From an uncultured Lachnospiraceae bacterium (GTDB taxonomy: Bacteria; Bacillota; Clostridia; Lachnospirales; Lachnospiraceae), in NCBI GenBank assembly GCA_947589315.1, contig CANPZE010000001.1, positions 1 to 64,000 on the forward strand: 64,000 nucleotides of DNA, written 5' to 3'. A program made the translations under genes and the position numbers. Positions 25,976 through 34,644 of the stretch are shown piece by piece. Within the stretch, counting starts at the first letter, position 1. Every line of letters starts with the position of its first letter. The notes beneath the pieces are model-generated. The model saw only the letters and a program-made list of their open reading frames with translations. It did not search any database and was not told the origin of the DNA.

Positions 25976-26965
25976 TTACAATTTTTTCAACGCTTCCCTC
26001 AGCTGTTCCACACTCAGCCACTGGCTGTTCGTGCCGGAACTGTATTCAAACCCCTCTTCCACCAGCTTGCCGTCAATCTGGTAATCCGACTGCTTGACCC
26101 AGGAATAATGCGGGTAGATGATATAGTGCTTATCATATTCATAAGTGGTACGGGAGTCATCCTTGGTCACCATGACCTCGTGCAGCTTCTCTCCCTCCCG
26201 TATCCCAATCTCCTCGATCTGGCAATCCGGCAGCATGGCTTTCGCCAGATCAGATATGTAAAAGGAAGGGATCTTAGAGATATACGTCTCTCCTCCCTTA
26301 GATTCTGCCAACGCCTTAAATACCAGCTCCACTCCCTGTTCCAGCGTGATCCAGAAGCGGGTCATCCTCATGTCAGTGACGCCTAAGGTCTTGCCGCCCT
26401 GGTCAATAATATTCTTCCAGATGGGAATGACCGAACCCCGGCTTCCTGCCACATTGCCGTAACGGACCACGGAAAAGATCGTCCCCTTCTCTCCCCGGTA
26501 TGCATTCGCAGCAATAAACAGCTTATCGGATACTAATTTGGTTCCGCCATACAGATTGATAGGGTTCACCGCCTTGTCCGTAGAAAGGGCCACCACCTTC
26601 TTCACTCCACAGTCCAGAGCCGCATCGATCACATTCTGGGCGCCGTGGATATTCGTCTTGATCGCTTCAAAGGGATTATATTCACAGGTAGGCACCTGCT
26701 TCATCGCCGCCGCATGGATCACATAATCTATCCCGGAAAAAGCCCGGTACAGTCTCTCTCGGTCCCGTACATCGCCAATAAAGAAACGCACCCGGCTCAT
26801 GTCAATCTTATCCTTATAATCAGACTGGATCACACTCTGCTTAAATTCGTCTCTGGAATAAACAACCACCTTCTTCGGCTGGTAGCTGGCAAAGATCATT
26901 TCCAGAAATTTCTTGCCAAAGGACCCCGTCCCTCCTGTAATCAGTATCGTCTTATCATTTAACAT
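25976..26965 (-). CDS. pseB: UDP-N-acetylglucosamine 4,6-dehydratase (inverting)
   Basis: 329 residues, extended SDR. NAD(P)-binding TGGTGSFGKKF at the start, then DVRDRERLYRAF, AAAMKQVPTCEYNPFEAIKT, STDKAVNPINLYGGTK (the SDR Y-X-X-X-K) and MRMTRFWITLEQG. It makes the 4-keto-6-deoxy sugar that PseC aminates. pseC is at 18991; pseH, pseG, pseI and pseF are not in this window. So the final sugar could be pseudaminic acid if those genes are elsewhere, or the 4-amino sugar itself. Confidence 0.92.
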   Translation of the reverse strand: MLNDKTILITGGTGSFGKKFLEMIFASYQPKKVVVYSRDEFKQSVIQSDYKDKIDMSRVRFFIGDVRDRERLYRAFSGIDYVIHAAAMKQVPTCEYNPFEAIKTNIHGAQNVIDAALDCGVKKVVALSTDKAVNPINLYGGTKLVSDKLFIAANAYRGEKGTIFSVVRYGNVAGSRGSVIPIWKNIIDQGGKTLGVTDMRMTRFWITLEQGVELVFKALAESKGGETYISKIPSFYISDLAKAMLPDCQIEEIGIREGEKLHEVMVTKDDSRTTYEYDKHYIIYPHYSWVKQSDYQIDGKLVEEGFEYSSGTNSQWLSVEQLREALKKL

Positions 26966-26990
26966 AGGTTACCTCCTCCAAATCTTGTAT

Positions 26991-28955
26991 TTATCCTGCC
27001 TGCCGGATCCGGTCCATCGCCTTCTTTACCTCCGGCTCCAGCTCCTCTACAGCATCAATGATCACCTGGTAAAGCCTGCCGGCCCGATCCATCGTATCTC
27101 TTCGGTCCTGGATCTCGTCCCCGGAAAGCACATTGATCTCTCCCACAATATCTATGGAACGGCTTTCAATATATTGATCCAGTAATTGATAAGCATTCTG
27201 CTTTTCAATAAATTGATTGGCCTTTGTAATCTCCCGCGTGTAGTCGTTTAATTTTAAGCTGTCCGGCTCCCGGTCCATCAATGCCAGCGCTTTTTTCACG
27301 GTTTCTGCCGCCTGACCCGCTTTATAAGAGATATTGCGGAATTCCTTCTCCAGATGGAACAGATCCGCCTTGATTTCCTTCTGATAGGCCGAGAAAGAAG
27401 GCTCCGTCCCGGCAAATATCCCGGCAATATCCACAGACTCCTTGCAGTAGGTGTCAATGACCTCCCGCAATGTCATCAGCGTACTGCCGTGGATCAATGC
27501 GCCTCCCTCGGTAGCATCGATCACCTCATAGCCCTCCGGCAAACGCTCTATGTATTTCTCAAACCAGTCCAGATACATCTTCCAGTCTCCCCGGGACTTT
27601 ACCGGCTTGCCATCGATCCCCTCCAGCATACACGCAGTCGTAGCCTCATTTTTAATATGGGAGACCTTACCGCCGGCATGGGTAAATTCCCCTCCATAAG
27701 CCAGGTCCTGGCCGATCAGCACCACCTTATGGAAATGAAGGGCAACGCAGATGGACAGCGCCGAAGTTGCCACGCTTCCCCCGGTAGAAGGCATCTGAAA
27801 TACCTTTTTATACTTTTCATACAAGTTAAAGAGATAGTTACCGGAATCCCGGAACCAGATCTTCTGTCCCTGGTGGTAATCCAAGATCTCATTATTCGCC
27901 TCCAGGCCGCAGATCAAAGGGATCTGCCTGCATTCCGGCAGATTCATATAGTAAGCCGGCTTCTTAGGATCCACAGTCACCATACAATCAAAGGCGATCC
28001 CCTTCTCCAGAAGATGCCGCACTGCCGTATCTGTAGCCATGATAAACGCCTTACCCTCTGCCCTCCTCAGCTCCTCAATATTCTTATCCAGGGAGGGTCC
28101 TGCCGACACCACAATAGCCGGCATATCATGAGGGAACGCATTAATATAATCATCAACCTGGCGGGCCTGGGGTACATATGCCAGATTTTTCAGCGCATTG
28201 CTGGTAAGGGACTGGGCAAAGAATACGCCGGTGTTGCGATTAACTACCTCCGTCACGTCACACTCTGTGATCCAATCCCGGAACTTCTTGTATTCCTTGG
28301 GGAAAAGCTTATCATAGCCCGGATGGTTACAATCTATCTGCGTGGAGAGATTACTCCAGTGGGTTCTTCCCCGGAGATCCACATAGAAATCCTTTTCATT
28401 CACACCCTCAAAATAAAAAAGGATATTGGGGTTGGTGATGTACTCCGACAAATCCAGTTCCGAGAGCACATGGAAGAATATTTCCATACTGGGTTCATAG
28501 AGAAAGATCTTGGAATCTGTCCCTACCCGCTTCAACATGCTGCGGACAAAGATCCCATTCCCCATCCCAAACATCAGAATATTCATCCGGAGATTCTGAA
28601 AGGCATACTGGTCGCACCATTTCTCTGCCTCTGCCTGGGGACGGTACATGCTGTTCAGGCGGTAGGTTGTCCCGCCCTTCTCCACGGTCAGCACCGGGCT
28701 GCCATCCCTGGCAATGGACGTCTCGATTCGGTCCAGGACAGGCTTCTGCTCTGCCAGGCCATCCTCTCCGGCTCTTAAGCCATCTACAGGGAAATCTGCC
28801 GTTCCGCCGGGAGCCTCGTCAGACTCTGCAGCATCCTCTTCAGAAGGCCCCGCCTCCTGGCTTTTCTCCAGCTCCTGCCTGTATTTTAGCAGTTGTAAGT
28901 ATAACAGACCTCTATTCTTCCTAAAGGTCTCCATATTCCGTTCCAACATATCCAT
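26991..28955 (-). CDS. Second Maf/DUF115 flagellin glycosyltransferase
   Basis: 654 residues. The N-terminus is a short helix and an acidic, Ala/Gly/Glu-rich linker (about 30-75). The core has LMFGMGNGIFVRSMLKRVG, IFLYEPSMEIFFHVLSELDL, AIVVSAGPSLDKNIEELRRA, MVTVDPKKPAYYM, STGGSVATSALSICVALHFH, VVLIGQDLAYGGEFTHAGGK and VIDATEGGALIHGS. The C-terminal 150 residues are helical. It shares the core with the Maf at 21290 but lacks the fused helical N-domain, which is encoded by the next gene upstream (28969-29283). It is the first large gene after fliC and is probably the main flagellin-modifying transferase. Confidence 0.87.
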   Translation of the reverse strand: MDMLERNMETFRKNRGLLYLQLLKYRQELEKSQEAGPSEEDAAESDEAPGGTADFPVDGLRAGEDGLAEQKPVLDRIETSIARDGSPVLTVEKGGTTYRLNSMYRPQAEAEKWCDQYAFQNLRMNILMFGMGNGIFVRSMLKRVGTDSKIFLYEPSMEIFFHVLSELDLSEYITNPNILFYFEGVNEKDFYVDLRGRTHWSNLSTQIDCNHPGYDKLFPKEYKKFRDWITECDVTEVVNRNTGVFFAQSLTSNALKNLAYVPQARQVDDYINAFPHDMPAIVVSAGPSLDKNIEELRRAEGKAFIMATDTAVRHLLEKGIAFDCMVTVDPKKPAYYMNLPECRQIPLICGLEANNEILDYHQGQKIWFRDSGNYLFNLYEKYKKVFQMPSTGGSVATSALSICVALHFHKVVLIGQDLAYGGEFTHAGGKVSHIKNEATTACMLEGIDGKPVKSRGDWKMYLDWFEKYIERLPEGYEVIDATEGGALIHGSTLMTLREVIDTYCKESVDIAGIFAGTEPSFSAYQKEIKADLFHLEKEFRNISYKAGQAAETVKKALALMDREPDSLKLNDYTREITKANQFIEKQNAYQLLDQYIESRSIDIVGEINVLSGDEIQDRRDTMDRAGRLYQVIIDAVEELEPEVKKAMDRIRQAG

Positions 28956-28968
28956 TGTAGATTAGCTC

Positions 28969-29283
28969 CTATTCCATCTGGCCTTCCAGTTCTTCCAGAT
29001 ACTCTTTAAATTCATACTGCAACACATCCGCCAGCATGACCAGATCCTGATCCTCCAACGCCTGCATAGCCTCCGTCAGGGTACCGGTCAAACGCTGCTC
29101 ATCCAGGGCAAATTCCTGATGCGCTTCCCGATATTGAAACAGGCCATCTACCGTTCCCATGATATCCTGGATCACTCCGTCCAGCTGATCCAACGCCTGC
29201 TTCAGTCTCTGCTGGTAAAACAGATCCACCACCTCGTCAATGGCCTGGATCGTCTGCTGCATCTTTTCCTTTTCTCCACTCAT
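28969..29283 (-). CDS. Small helical protein, resembles N-domain of Maf
   Basis: 104 residues, almost all helix, no signal peptide. I do not recognise a named family. The segment AMQALEDQDLVMLADVLQYE and the following FKEYLEEL resemble MISQAQEEEDYVLMADLLEA in the N-terminal domain of the Maf at 21290, and the total length matches that domain. It lies 13 bases upstream of the second Maf, which lacks the domain, so it probably works as a separate partner subunit of that enzyme. It follows the promoter at 29318-29346. Confidence 0.7.
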   Translation of the reverse strand: MSGEKEKMQQTIQAIDEVVDLFYQQRLKQALDQLDGVIQDIMGTVDGLFQYREAHQEFALDEQRLTGTLTEAMQALEDQDLVMLADVLQYEFKEYLEELEGQME

Positions 29284-29317
29284 ATCTGCCTCCCCATCTT
29301 TTTATAAAATCTATATT

Positions 29318-29346
29318 ATTGTACCATATTTCTTTCCTTCTGTACA
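29318..29346 (-). promoter_or_regulatory. Sigma-A type promoter of the glycosylation operon
   Basis: On the minus strand TGTACA, 17 bases, TACAAT, about 35 bases upstream of the small helical protein and downstream of the fliC terminator. The -35 box has two mismatches to consensus. Confidence 0.5.
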
Positions 29347-29361
29347 CCGTACAATAGGATC

Positions 29362-29398
29362 AAAAGGAAAAATGGGGCTGACCAGAGGTCAACCCCAT
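29362..29398 (-). terminator. Intrinsic terminator of fliC
   Basis: ATGGGGTTGACC and GGTCAGCCCCAT form a 12-base stem (one mismatch) with a three-base loop, followed on the minus strand by TTTTCCTTT. Confidence 0.85.
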
Positions 29399-29420
29399 CC
29401 GTTTGAAGTATACTATCCTA

Positions 29421-30266
29421 TTATCTAAGTAGAGAAAGTACACCCTGTGTAGCCTGATTAGCCTGAGCCAGCATGGACTGTCCAGCCTGCTGAATGATAG
29501 ACAGGGATGAATAGGATACCATTTCATCAGCCATGTCTACGTCACGGATCTTGCTCTCTGCAGACTGCAGGTTCTCTGCCATGTTATCTGCATTGGAGAT
29601 CGTATGATCCAGACGGTTCTGCAATGCACCCAGTTTAGATCTCTGCAGAGATACCTGAGTAATAGCAGAATTTACGATATTGATCAAGCTGGTAAGATTC
29701 TTACCGTTCTGTGTAGCTTGAGTAGATGTAGCGATCTTATTAGCAATATTGGATACATCTACAGACAAAGCGTTAGATGTCATCTGCTTGATAGAGAAGA
29801 CGATCAACTGGCTGCTGTTTGCACCAACCTGAAGAGCCTTGCTTGTGAAGCTGCCATCCAGAAGCTTCATGGTATTGAACTCTGTCTGGCTTGCGATACG
29901 GTCGATCTCAGATGCCAGTGCTGCAATCTCATATGCGATTGCTCTACGGTCTGCAGATACGTTTGTATCATTGGCAACCTGAACGGTCAGCTCTCTCATT
30001 CTCTGAAGTACGGAATGGATCTCGCCCAGAGCACCCTCAGCTGTCTGAATCAGGGACTGACCATCCTGAGCGTTAGCGGAAGCCTGCTCAAGACCTCTGA
30101 TCTGTCCTCTCATCTTCTCACTGATGGAAAGACCTGCTGCATCATCTGCTGCACGGTTTACTCTGTAACCAGAAGATAACTTCTCTGTACTCTTAGAAAG
30201 ATTGGTGTTGGTAATACCTAACTGTCTGTTGGTATTCAGTGCGGACATGTTGTGCTGTACTATCAT
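29421..30266 (-). CDS. fliC: Flagellin
   Basis: 281 residues. Normal flagellin ends: MIVQHNMSALNTNRQLG, LSSGYRVNRAADDAAGLSIS and MRELTVQVANDT at the N-terminus; the C-terminal D0/D1 helices end in MLAQANQATQGVLSLLR. The central variable domain is short (about 60 residues), typical of clostridial flagellin. It is the filament subunit, exported by the type III system with FliS as chaperone. It has its own sigma-28 promoter (30392-30418) and a leader of about 118 bases with a GGA hairpin near the AAGGAGGAAT ribosome binding site, suggesting CsrA control. Confidence 0.95.
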   Translation of the reverse strand: MIVQHNMSALNTNRQLGITNTNLSKSTEKLSSGYRVNRAADDAAGLSISEKMRGQIRGLEQASANAQDGQSLIQTAEGALGEIHSVLQRMRELTVQVANDTNVSADRRAIAYEIAALASEIDRIASQTEFNTMKLLDGSFTSKALQVGANSSQLIVFSIKQMTSNALSVDVSNIANKIATSTQATQNGKNLTSLINIVNSAITQVSLQRSKLGALQNRLDHTISNADNMAENLQSAESKIRDVDMADEMVSYSSLSIIQQAGQSMLAQANQATQGVLSLLR

Positions 30267-30287
30267 AATAATTCCTCCTTGAAATTA

Positions 30288-30307
30288 CAATGGCATCCAT
30301 GCCATTG
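30288..30307 (-). promoter_or_regulatory. Candidate CsrA-binding hairpin in the fliC leader
   Basis: On the minus strand CAATGGCAT and ATGCCATTG pair perfectly around GG, so GGA sits at the top of the hairpin. The core CATGGATG is close to the CsrA consensus CARGGATG. A second GGA is in the Shine-Dalgarno AAGGAGGA about 20 bases downstream. csrA and fliW are encoded upstream in the same gene array. Confidence 0.65.
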
Positions 30308-30391
30308 GTGATTAATGAATAGCTGCTCTCCTCCCCTTCAACCCGTACGTATCAAAGTTGGAGAATGATAAGTATTATTTACTTGTTATAT

Positions 30392-30418
30392 ATATCGGCA
30401 AGCCGACAATATACTTAA
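30392..30418 (-). promoter_or_regulatory. Sigma-28 promoter of fliC
   Basis: On the minus strand TTAAGTAT, exactly 11 bases, GCCGATAT, which matches the sigma-28 pattern TAAAGTTT-N11-GCCGATAA. It lies about 125 bases upstream of the fliC start. Confidence 0.85.
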
Positions 30419-30436
30419 TAGTTTTTTGAAAAAAAT

Positions 30437-30922
30437 TTACTTTTTTTCATCCAGGAAATAACTCTGCCATTGACGGTGCTGATCTGACATATTCTGATGA
30501 TAGGTATTAGCCGTCTTATTGTTCATCTTAAACCGCTTAATCTCCTGGCGCTGTTCCAACAGATACTTCTGGAAGCGCTGTTTATTCTGCTGCTCCAGTC
30601 CTTGTATCTCCATGCCCAGCCGGGAGATTTCCCGGATTGCCTCCTGCATTTCCAGGATCTGGGACTGATACTGATATTTCTTATCCTTCAGAGCAGTGCC
30701 AATCTGCCCGTAGAGATTCTCAAAGCCCTGATCCAGTTCCTGCATTCCCTGGAGCAGATTCATTTCCTGCTCCACACTGGCGTCAAACCGGTCCATATCT
30801 ACTCTCTTTTCCTCCAGCAACTCCTTCTGGTGTGTCGCCAGAGTCAGGATCTGCTTCAGCAGCCCTACTTTTCTCTGCAGCGAATCATGAAGAACTGTCA
30901 CATATACCTTTTCATTTTCCAT
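30437..30922 (-). CDS. FlgN/FliT-like flagellar export chaperone candidate
   Basis: 161 residues, helical throughout, no signal peptide. I cannot name it with certainty. Length, coiled-coil content (LLKQILTLATHQKELLEEKR, ISRLGMEIQGLEQQNKQRFQ) and position directly behind fliS and fliD fit an FliT-like chaperone for the cap protein FliD. Its C-terminal tail contains several Gln, Asn and His. It is the last gene before the fliC promoter. Confidence 0.6.
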   Translation of the reverse strand: MENEKVYVTVLHDSLQRKVGLLKQILTLATHQKELLEEKRVDMDRFDASVEQEMNLLQGMQELDQGFENLYGQIGTALKDKKYQYQSQILEMQEAIREISRLGMEIQGLEQQNKQRFQKYLLEQRQEIKRFKMNNKTANTYHQNMSDQHRQWQSYFLDEKK

Positions 30923-30950
30923 TTCTGCTCTCCCTCCGAAATTCAGACTC

Positions 30951-31331
30951 TTAGCTTACATGGTTCGCCTTCATAACTTCCTTCCAGGTATTCCGCATCG
31001 TCTTGATATGCTTTAAAGCTTCCCTGGCAATCTCCACATCTTTCCTCATATTTGCCTCTACAAGGCGGCGATAGATATAATCATATACCGTATCAAAATC
31101 CTTCGCCACAGGATATTTCATATCCAGCGTTGCGCGGAATTCTACTATGATCTTCTGCGTCTTGAGCAAATACGTATTGGCTTCCGCAATTTCTCCTGAT
31201 TCTAAAGCCTCAATCGCCAGATTACAAAACTTTACTGCTCCGTCATACAGCATCAGCGTTAATTTGGCAGGGGAAGCGGTCTCCACCGCATTCTTCTGAT
31301 AAATCTGTGCTGCGTTCCGATACACTGCCAT
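30951..31331 (-). CDS. fliS: Flagellin export chaperone FliS
   Basis: 126 residues. Family motif at the start (YQKNAVETASPAKLTLMLYD, then GAVKFCNLAIEAL) and the helical bundle that clamps the flagellin C-terminus. It keeps flagellin unfolded in the cytoplasm before export; in Bacillus it also shapes FliW-CsrA signalling by sequestering flagellin. It lies 29 bases after fliD. Confidence 0.95.
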   Translation of the reverse strand: MAVYRNAAQIYQKNAVETASPAKLTLMLYDGAVKFCNLAIEALESGEIAEANTYLLKTQKIIVEFRATLDMKYPVAKDFDTVYDYIYRRLVEANMRKDVEIAREALKHIKTMRNTWKEVMKANHVS

Positions 31332-31359
31332 ATTCAGCCTCCATTATTTTGTAATTCAT

Positions 31360-33477
31360 TTAACCCATCAGATTCCCCAGGTAGTTCTGCTGGGACTGCA
31401 TCTTTGACAGGGCAGTCTCCATCTGGGAGAATTTCCGATAATATCTGTCCTCCATATCGTTCAGTTTGGATTCCCACTTTGCAATCTCTTCCTTATAATC
31501 AGAAAGCTGGGAGTTCATTTCCAGGTTGTTATAGAAGGTCAGCGCACTGCTGAGGCGGGTCTTGCCCATCTTATCAAACAAGGTATTATACAGATTGGAC
31601 GTCACCTTTGACAGAACTTCTGTCAAGGTGTCCGGATCCTCATTTAAAAGATTCATCAAAACATTAGTGTCATCGGAGTACTCCGTATCGTCCTCATCCC
31701 CCTTAATATGAAGGATGCCCCTCTCTGTATAATCTGTAGAAGTGACAATTCCCAGGTTAGCCAGGGAATAGGTCTTTCCATTAGAAGCCGTAACGCTTCC
31801 CATCATAGAGTTGCGCATTGCATCAATCAATCCGCCCAGCGTTGTATCCCGGCGGAGCAGGGAATCTTTGATCTTGCCTTCCCACTTCTCGACCTCTTCA
31901 TCGGTCATTGCTTCCTTCTGCTCATCGGTCAGCACCTCATAATCTCTGGCAGAATCGGCATTGTAATACTTATTCATTTCTGCCAGGATAGAATTATACT
32001 GAGTGATAAATTCTTTGATCGAATCATATACTGCACTGTTATCGTTAGTAACGGTAAGGGTAACCGCCTCGTCTCCGGTCACGCCCTTCAGGTCGAGGGT
32101 CAGGCCGTTTACTTCTATAGTGGAGTTGCTGGAGGTCAAGGTTGCGCCGTTAAATTGTACAATAGAATCCTTGGCTGATATAACCACCATGCCGCTTCCA
32201 TCGCTTCCCTCTGCTACCTCGCCGCCATCTATCTCTCCCATTCCCAGGGCAGTCAGGGCACTCTTGCCTGCAGGAGTTACCCCGGCAGATATCTGGTCAA
32301 TATATTCATCAACTCCATTCATAATGGCGCTTTTCCTGTCTGCCACATTAGGAGCGATACTGCTTGGATTATTCCCCTCCAGGTCGGTAACCTCGCCGGT
32401 CAGTGCGGCATCCTTAATCTTGTCCTGGTATTCGCTAGTCTTAATATCTGCTGCTACCTTTTTGCCGATCCAGTCCGTTACTGCCTTGGCCAGATCTTCG
32501 TCTGTCCAGGTATCATTTATCTTATTCTTGGCATCCAGATATGCCTGCTTGCCTTCCTCTGTTACCTTTCCATCTACATCCAGATACTTAGACTTATAAT
32601 CCTCTGTCAACAGATCCGTGTAATGCTTGGTGGCATCGGCTTTCACCTTGGTGTCCGACAATCCTATCAAAGTGTCGATCTGTTGGGATTTCCATTTCTC
32701 TAATCTCTCTTCATAGTCCTCATTGCTCTCTTTGTCATTCTTAGCCGGTACATTGTTCTGCAGGTTATTCAGAACGGAATCAGCCTTCTTCTTATCTGCA
32801 GCGCTAAGGGTATCATAGCTTACCAAAGTCTTTAAGGCAGAGGCGGCCGCCTGCTGATCCTGGCTTAAAGTAGCCGTTGTGATCGTAAATTTACCATCGG
32901 CGCCGCTTTCCTGGCTGCTGATGAAGAAACGTCCCTGGGTGGAATCAAAAGTAGCATTCAGCCCGGCGTTCTGCAGGGAACTGACAAAATCCCCTACTGT
33001 CGTATCTTCTGTAATATTTAAAGTAACTTTCTTGCTCCCTGCGGCGATATTGATCTGTGTGCTGCCGTCAGCGGCAATTCCCAGATCTGACAGCTTGGTG
33101 GATGTGGTGACATTTTTCCCTTCCAGATCCAGCCCCAGCTTGCCGCTGGTCACATACTGGGCAGATGCCAGCTGCTTTACCTTAACGGAATATGCTCCAT
33201 TTGCCGCACTGGAACTGGCAGTCGCCGTTAATTTAGCTGTATCGGTAGAAGATGCCTTTTTGGTCATATAACTTCCCTGAAGACGCATCTTACCTGCATA
33301 ATCTTTATAGAAATTATATAATTTGGTATTCAAAGAGGACCATACACTCTGCTTCCACTCCAGCTTTGTCTTCTTATTCTCCACCTTGGTCTGCTTCGTT
33401 CTCTGGGCAGACATCAATGCACCAATGATCGCTTCCGTATCCAGACCTGATACCAGGCCAGTCATTCTGATCGGCAT
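31360..33477 (-). CDS. fliD: Flagellar filament cap protein FliD
   Basis: 705 residues, longer than the usual 450-500. The conserved N-terminus is MPIRMTGLVSGLDTEAIIGA followed by LMSAQRTK, and the C-terminal coiled coil ends KMQSQQNYLGNLMG. The central part contains an extra acidic, Lys-rich helical stretch (about 200-390), including NKINDTWTDEDLAKAVTDW, which probably forms an additional surface domain. FliD caps the growing filament and helps flagellin fold. The start has a GGAGGAATTATT ribosome binding site. Confidence 0.95.
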   Translation of the reverse strand: MPIRMTGLVSGLDTEAIIGALMSAQRTKQTKVENKKTKLEWKQSVWSSLNTKLYNFYKDYAGKMRLQGSYMTKKASSTDTAKLTATASSSAANGAYSVKVKQLASAQYVTSGKLGLDLEGKNVTTSTKLSDLGIAADGSTQINIAAGSKKVTLNITEDTTVGDFVSSLQNAGLNATFDSTQGRFFISSQESGADGKFTITTATLSQDQQAAASALKTLVSYDTLSAADKKKADSVLNNLQNNVPAKNDKESNEDYEERLEKWKSQQIDTLIGLSDTKVKADATKHYTDLLTEDYKSKYLDVDGKVTEEGKQAYLDAKNKINDTWTDEDLAKAVTDWIGKKVAADIKTSEYQDKIKDAALTGEVTDLEGNNPSSIAPNVADRKSAIMNGVDEYIDQISAGVTPAGKSALTALGMGEIDGGEVAEGSDGSGMVVISAKDSIVQFNGATLTSSNSTIEVNGLTLDLKGVTGDEAVTLTVTNDNSAVYDSIKEFITQYNSILAEMNKYYNADSARDYEVLTDEQKEAMTDEEVEKWEGKIKDSLLRRDTTLGGLIDAMRNSMMGSVTASNGKTYSLANLGIVTSTDYTERGILHIKGDEDDTEYSDDTNVLMNLLNEDPDTLTEVLSKVTSNLYNTLFDKMGKTRLSSALTFYNNLEMNSQLSDYKEEIAKWESKLNDMEDRYYRKFSQMETALSKMQSQQNYLGNLMG

Positions 33478-33488
33478 AATAATTCCTC

Positions 33489-33860
33489 CTATCTCTTTTC
33501 ATCTACAATGATCCCGGCCAACTCCCACATCTTCTGGAGCATCTCCAGAGATTTTTCCGGCGGCACTTCCCGGATCACCTCGCCAGACTCTTCATCAAAT
33601 ACCTTGATGGAGACTCTCTTGGTAGGCTCATCATAAGAGTACTCACAACGAGTCTTCGTCATTTTCATTTTCTGATTTGCCTCGGACATTACCGAGTCAA
33701 TGGTGGCCTTGGTGGGATCCTTCCCTCCCAATGCCCCTGCGGCATCCTGCGTCTCCTCTTCCTTTCCGGACGGAGCCTTTCGGACAGGTGCAGGCCTTAC
33801 ATCTACAGAAGATGTATCCTTCGGCATCTCTGCAACATTCTTTACCATATCCAACTGCAT
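33489..33860 (-). CDS. flaG: FlaG family flagellar protein
   Basis: 123 residues. A disordered, Pro/Lys-rich first half is followed by the FlaG domain: RCEYSYDEPTKRVSIKVFDE, then EVIREVPPEKSLEMLQKMWE and GIIVDEKR. FlaG proteins influence filament length. I chose ATG 33858-33860, which has GGAGG eight bases upstream. It lies 11 bases before fliD. Confidence 0.9.
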   Translation of the reverse strand: MQLDMVKNVAEMPKDTSSVDVRPAPVRKAPSGKEEETQDAAGALGGKDPTKATIDSVMSEANQKMKMTKTRCEYSYDEPTKRVSIKVFDEESGEVIREVPPEKSLEMLQKMWELAGIIVDEKR

Positions 33861-33934
33861 ACTTAACACCTCCATGTGTATTCAGAACTTTCGCTTCCAT
33901 TCTAAGTAGTATATCGGCAAAAATGCAGAAAACA

Positions 33935-34165
33935 TTACTTTTTCCTTTCAAAAACATCCTTTAAGGAAGCCATGTCTACTTCTGTCTGCACCGCTTTCTT
34001 ATTTTCCTCCTGGATCTGGAGGTATATTTCCTTCCGGTATACCGGGATGGATTTGGGAGCGCAGATACCAATCTTGACCTGATCCCCTTTGATTTCCAGC
34101 AATGTCACCTCAATGTCACTGCCGATCATAATGGATTCGTTAATTTTTCGTGCAAGCGCTAACAT
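33935..34165 (-). CDS. csrA: Carbon storage/translation regulator CsrA
   Basis: 76 residues. [20 protein letters not shown] and [20 protein letters not shown] are the CsrA RNA-binding beta strands, including the GICAPK...VYR region. CsrA binds GGA hairpins and blocks translation, in Firmicutes mainly of flagellin. FliW is encoded immediately upstream (9-base gap), and a GGA hairpin is in the fliC leader. A short acidic tail follows the core. Confidence 0.95.
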   Translation of the reverse strand: MLALARKINESIMIGSDIEVTLLEIKGDQVKIGICAPKSIPVYRKEIYLQIQEENKKAVQTEVDMASLKDVFERKK

Positions 34166-34174
34166 AATATCTGT

Positions 34175-34618
34175 CTACACCTCCCCTTTCGATAATATTT
34201 TATGCTTAACCTCATAATCCGAATTCTCTGCCACTACCTGGATTCCCTGCCGGGTCCTGGCATTAATGATCAGAGGCGCCTTCATATTCACAGAAGCTTC
34301 TTTTACGTCCCGGGGAATCGTAGCCAGCAAAAGGACGACCATATCCTCTATATCACATTCTCCCAACGGCTCCAGAAGGGCGTCCTCCAGAATCGGGTCG
34401 TAATCTTCCCGGACATTCTGAGGATTTACTACCGGAAAGGATAACATTTTCTCTGTGATACACTGAAGCCAGGAGAAAAAGGGCTTCTCCTCTGCCTCGC
34501 CATCAAATAGTATGGTAAAATCCTTATACTCTTCAAATCCAAACAGACCCTGCTCAAAATGGATGATTTTTTCCTCGCTCAGGTCTATCTCACCGAAATA
34601 TCTGGTGTCTACCAACAT
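34175..34618 (-). CDS. fliW: Flagellar assembly factor FliW
   Basis: 147 residues: FPIE-like beta fold with IHFEQGLFGFEEYKDFTIL, FFSWLQCI and DMVVLLLATIPRDVKEASVN, MKAPLIINA. FliW binds flagellin and, when free, CsrA, relieving translational repression of flagellin. It is directly followed by csrA. Together with the fliC leader this forms a homeostatic loop. Confidence 0.95.
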   Translation of the reverse strand: MLVDTRYFGEIDLSEEKIIHFEQGLFGFEEYKDFTILFDGEAEEKPFFSWLQCITEKMLSFPVVNPQNVREDYDPILEDALLEPLGECDIEDMVVLLLATIPRDVKEASVNMKAPLIINARTRQGIQVVAENSDYEVKHKILSKGEV

Positions 34619-34644
34619 GCTTCTTACCTCCCGCTCTATAGAAT

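Noticed and set aside
27354..28778. 474-codon open frame on the plus strand
   Set aside because: It lies wholly antisense to the Maf gene (26991-28955), has no recognisable motif and no ribosome binding site; the Maf frame has clear family motifs.
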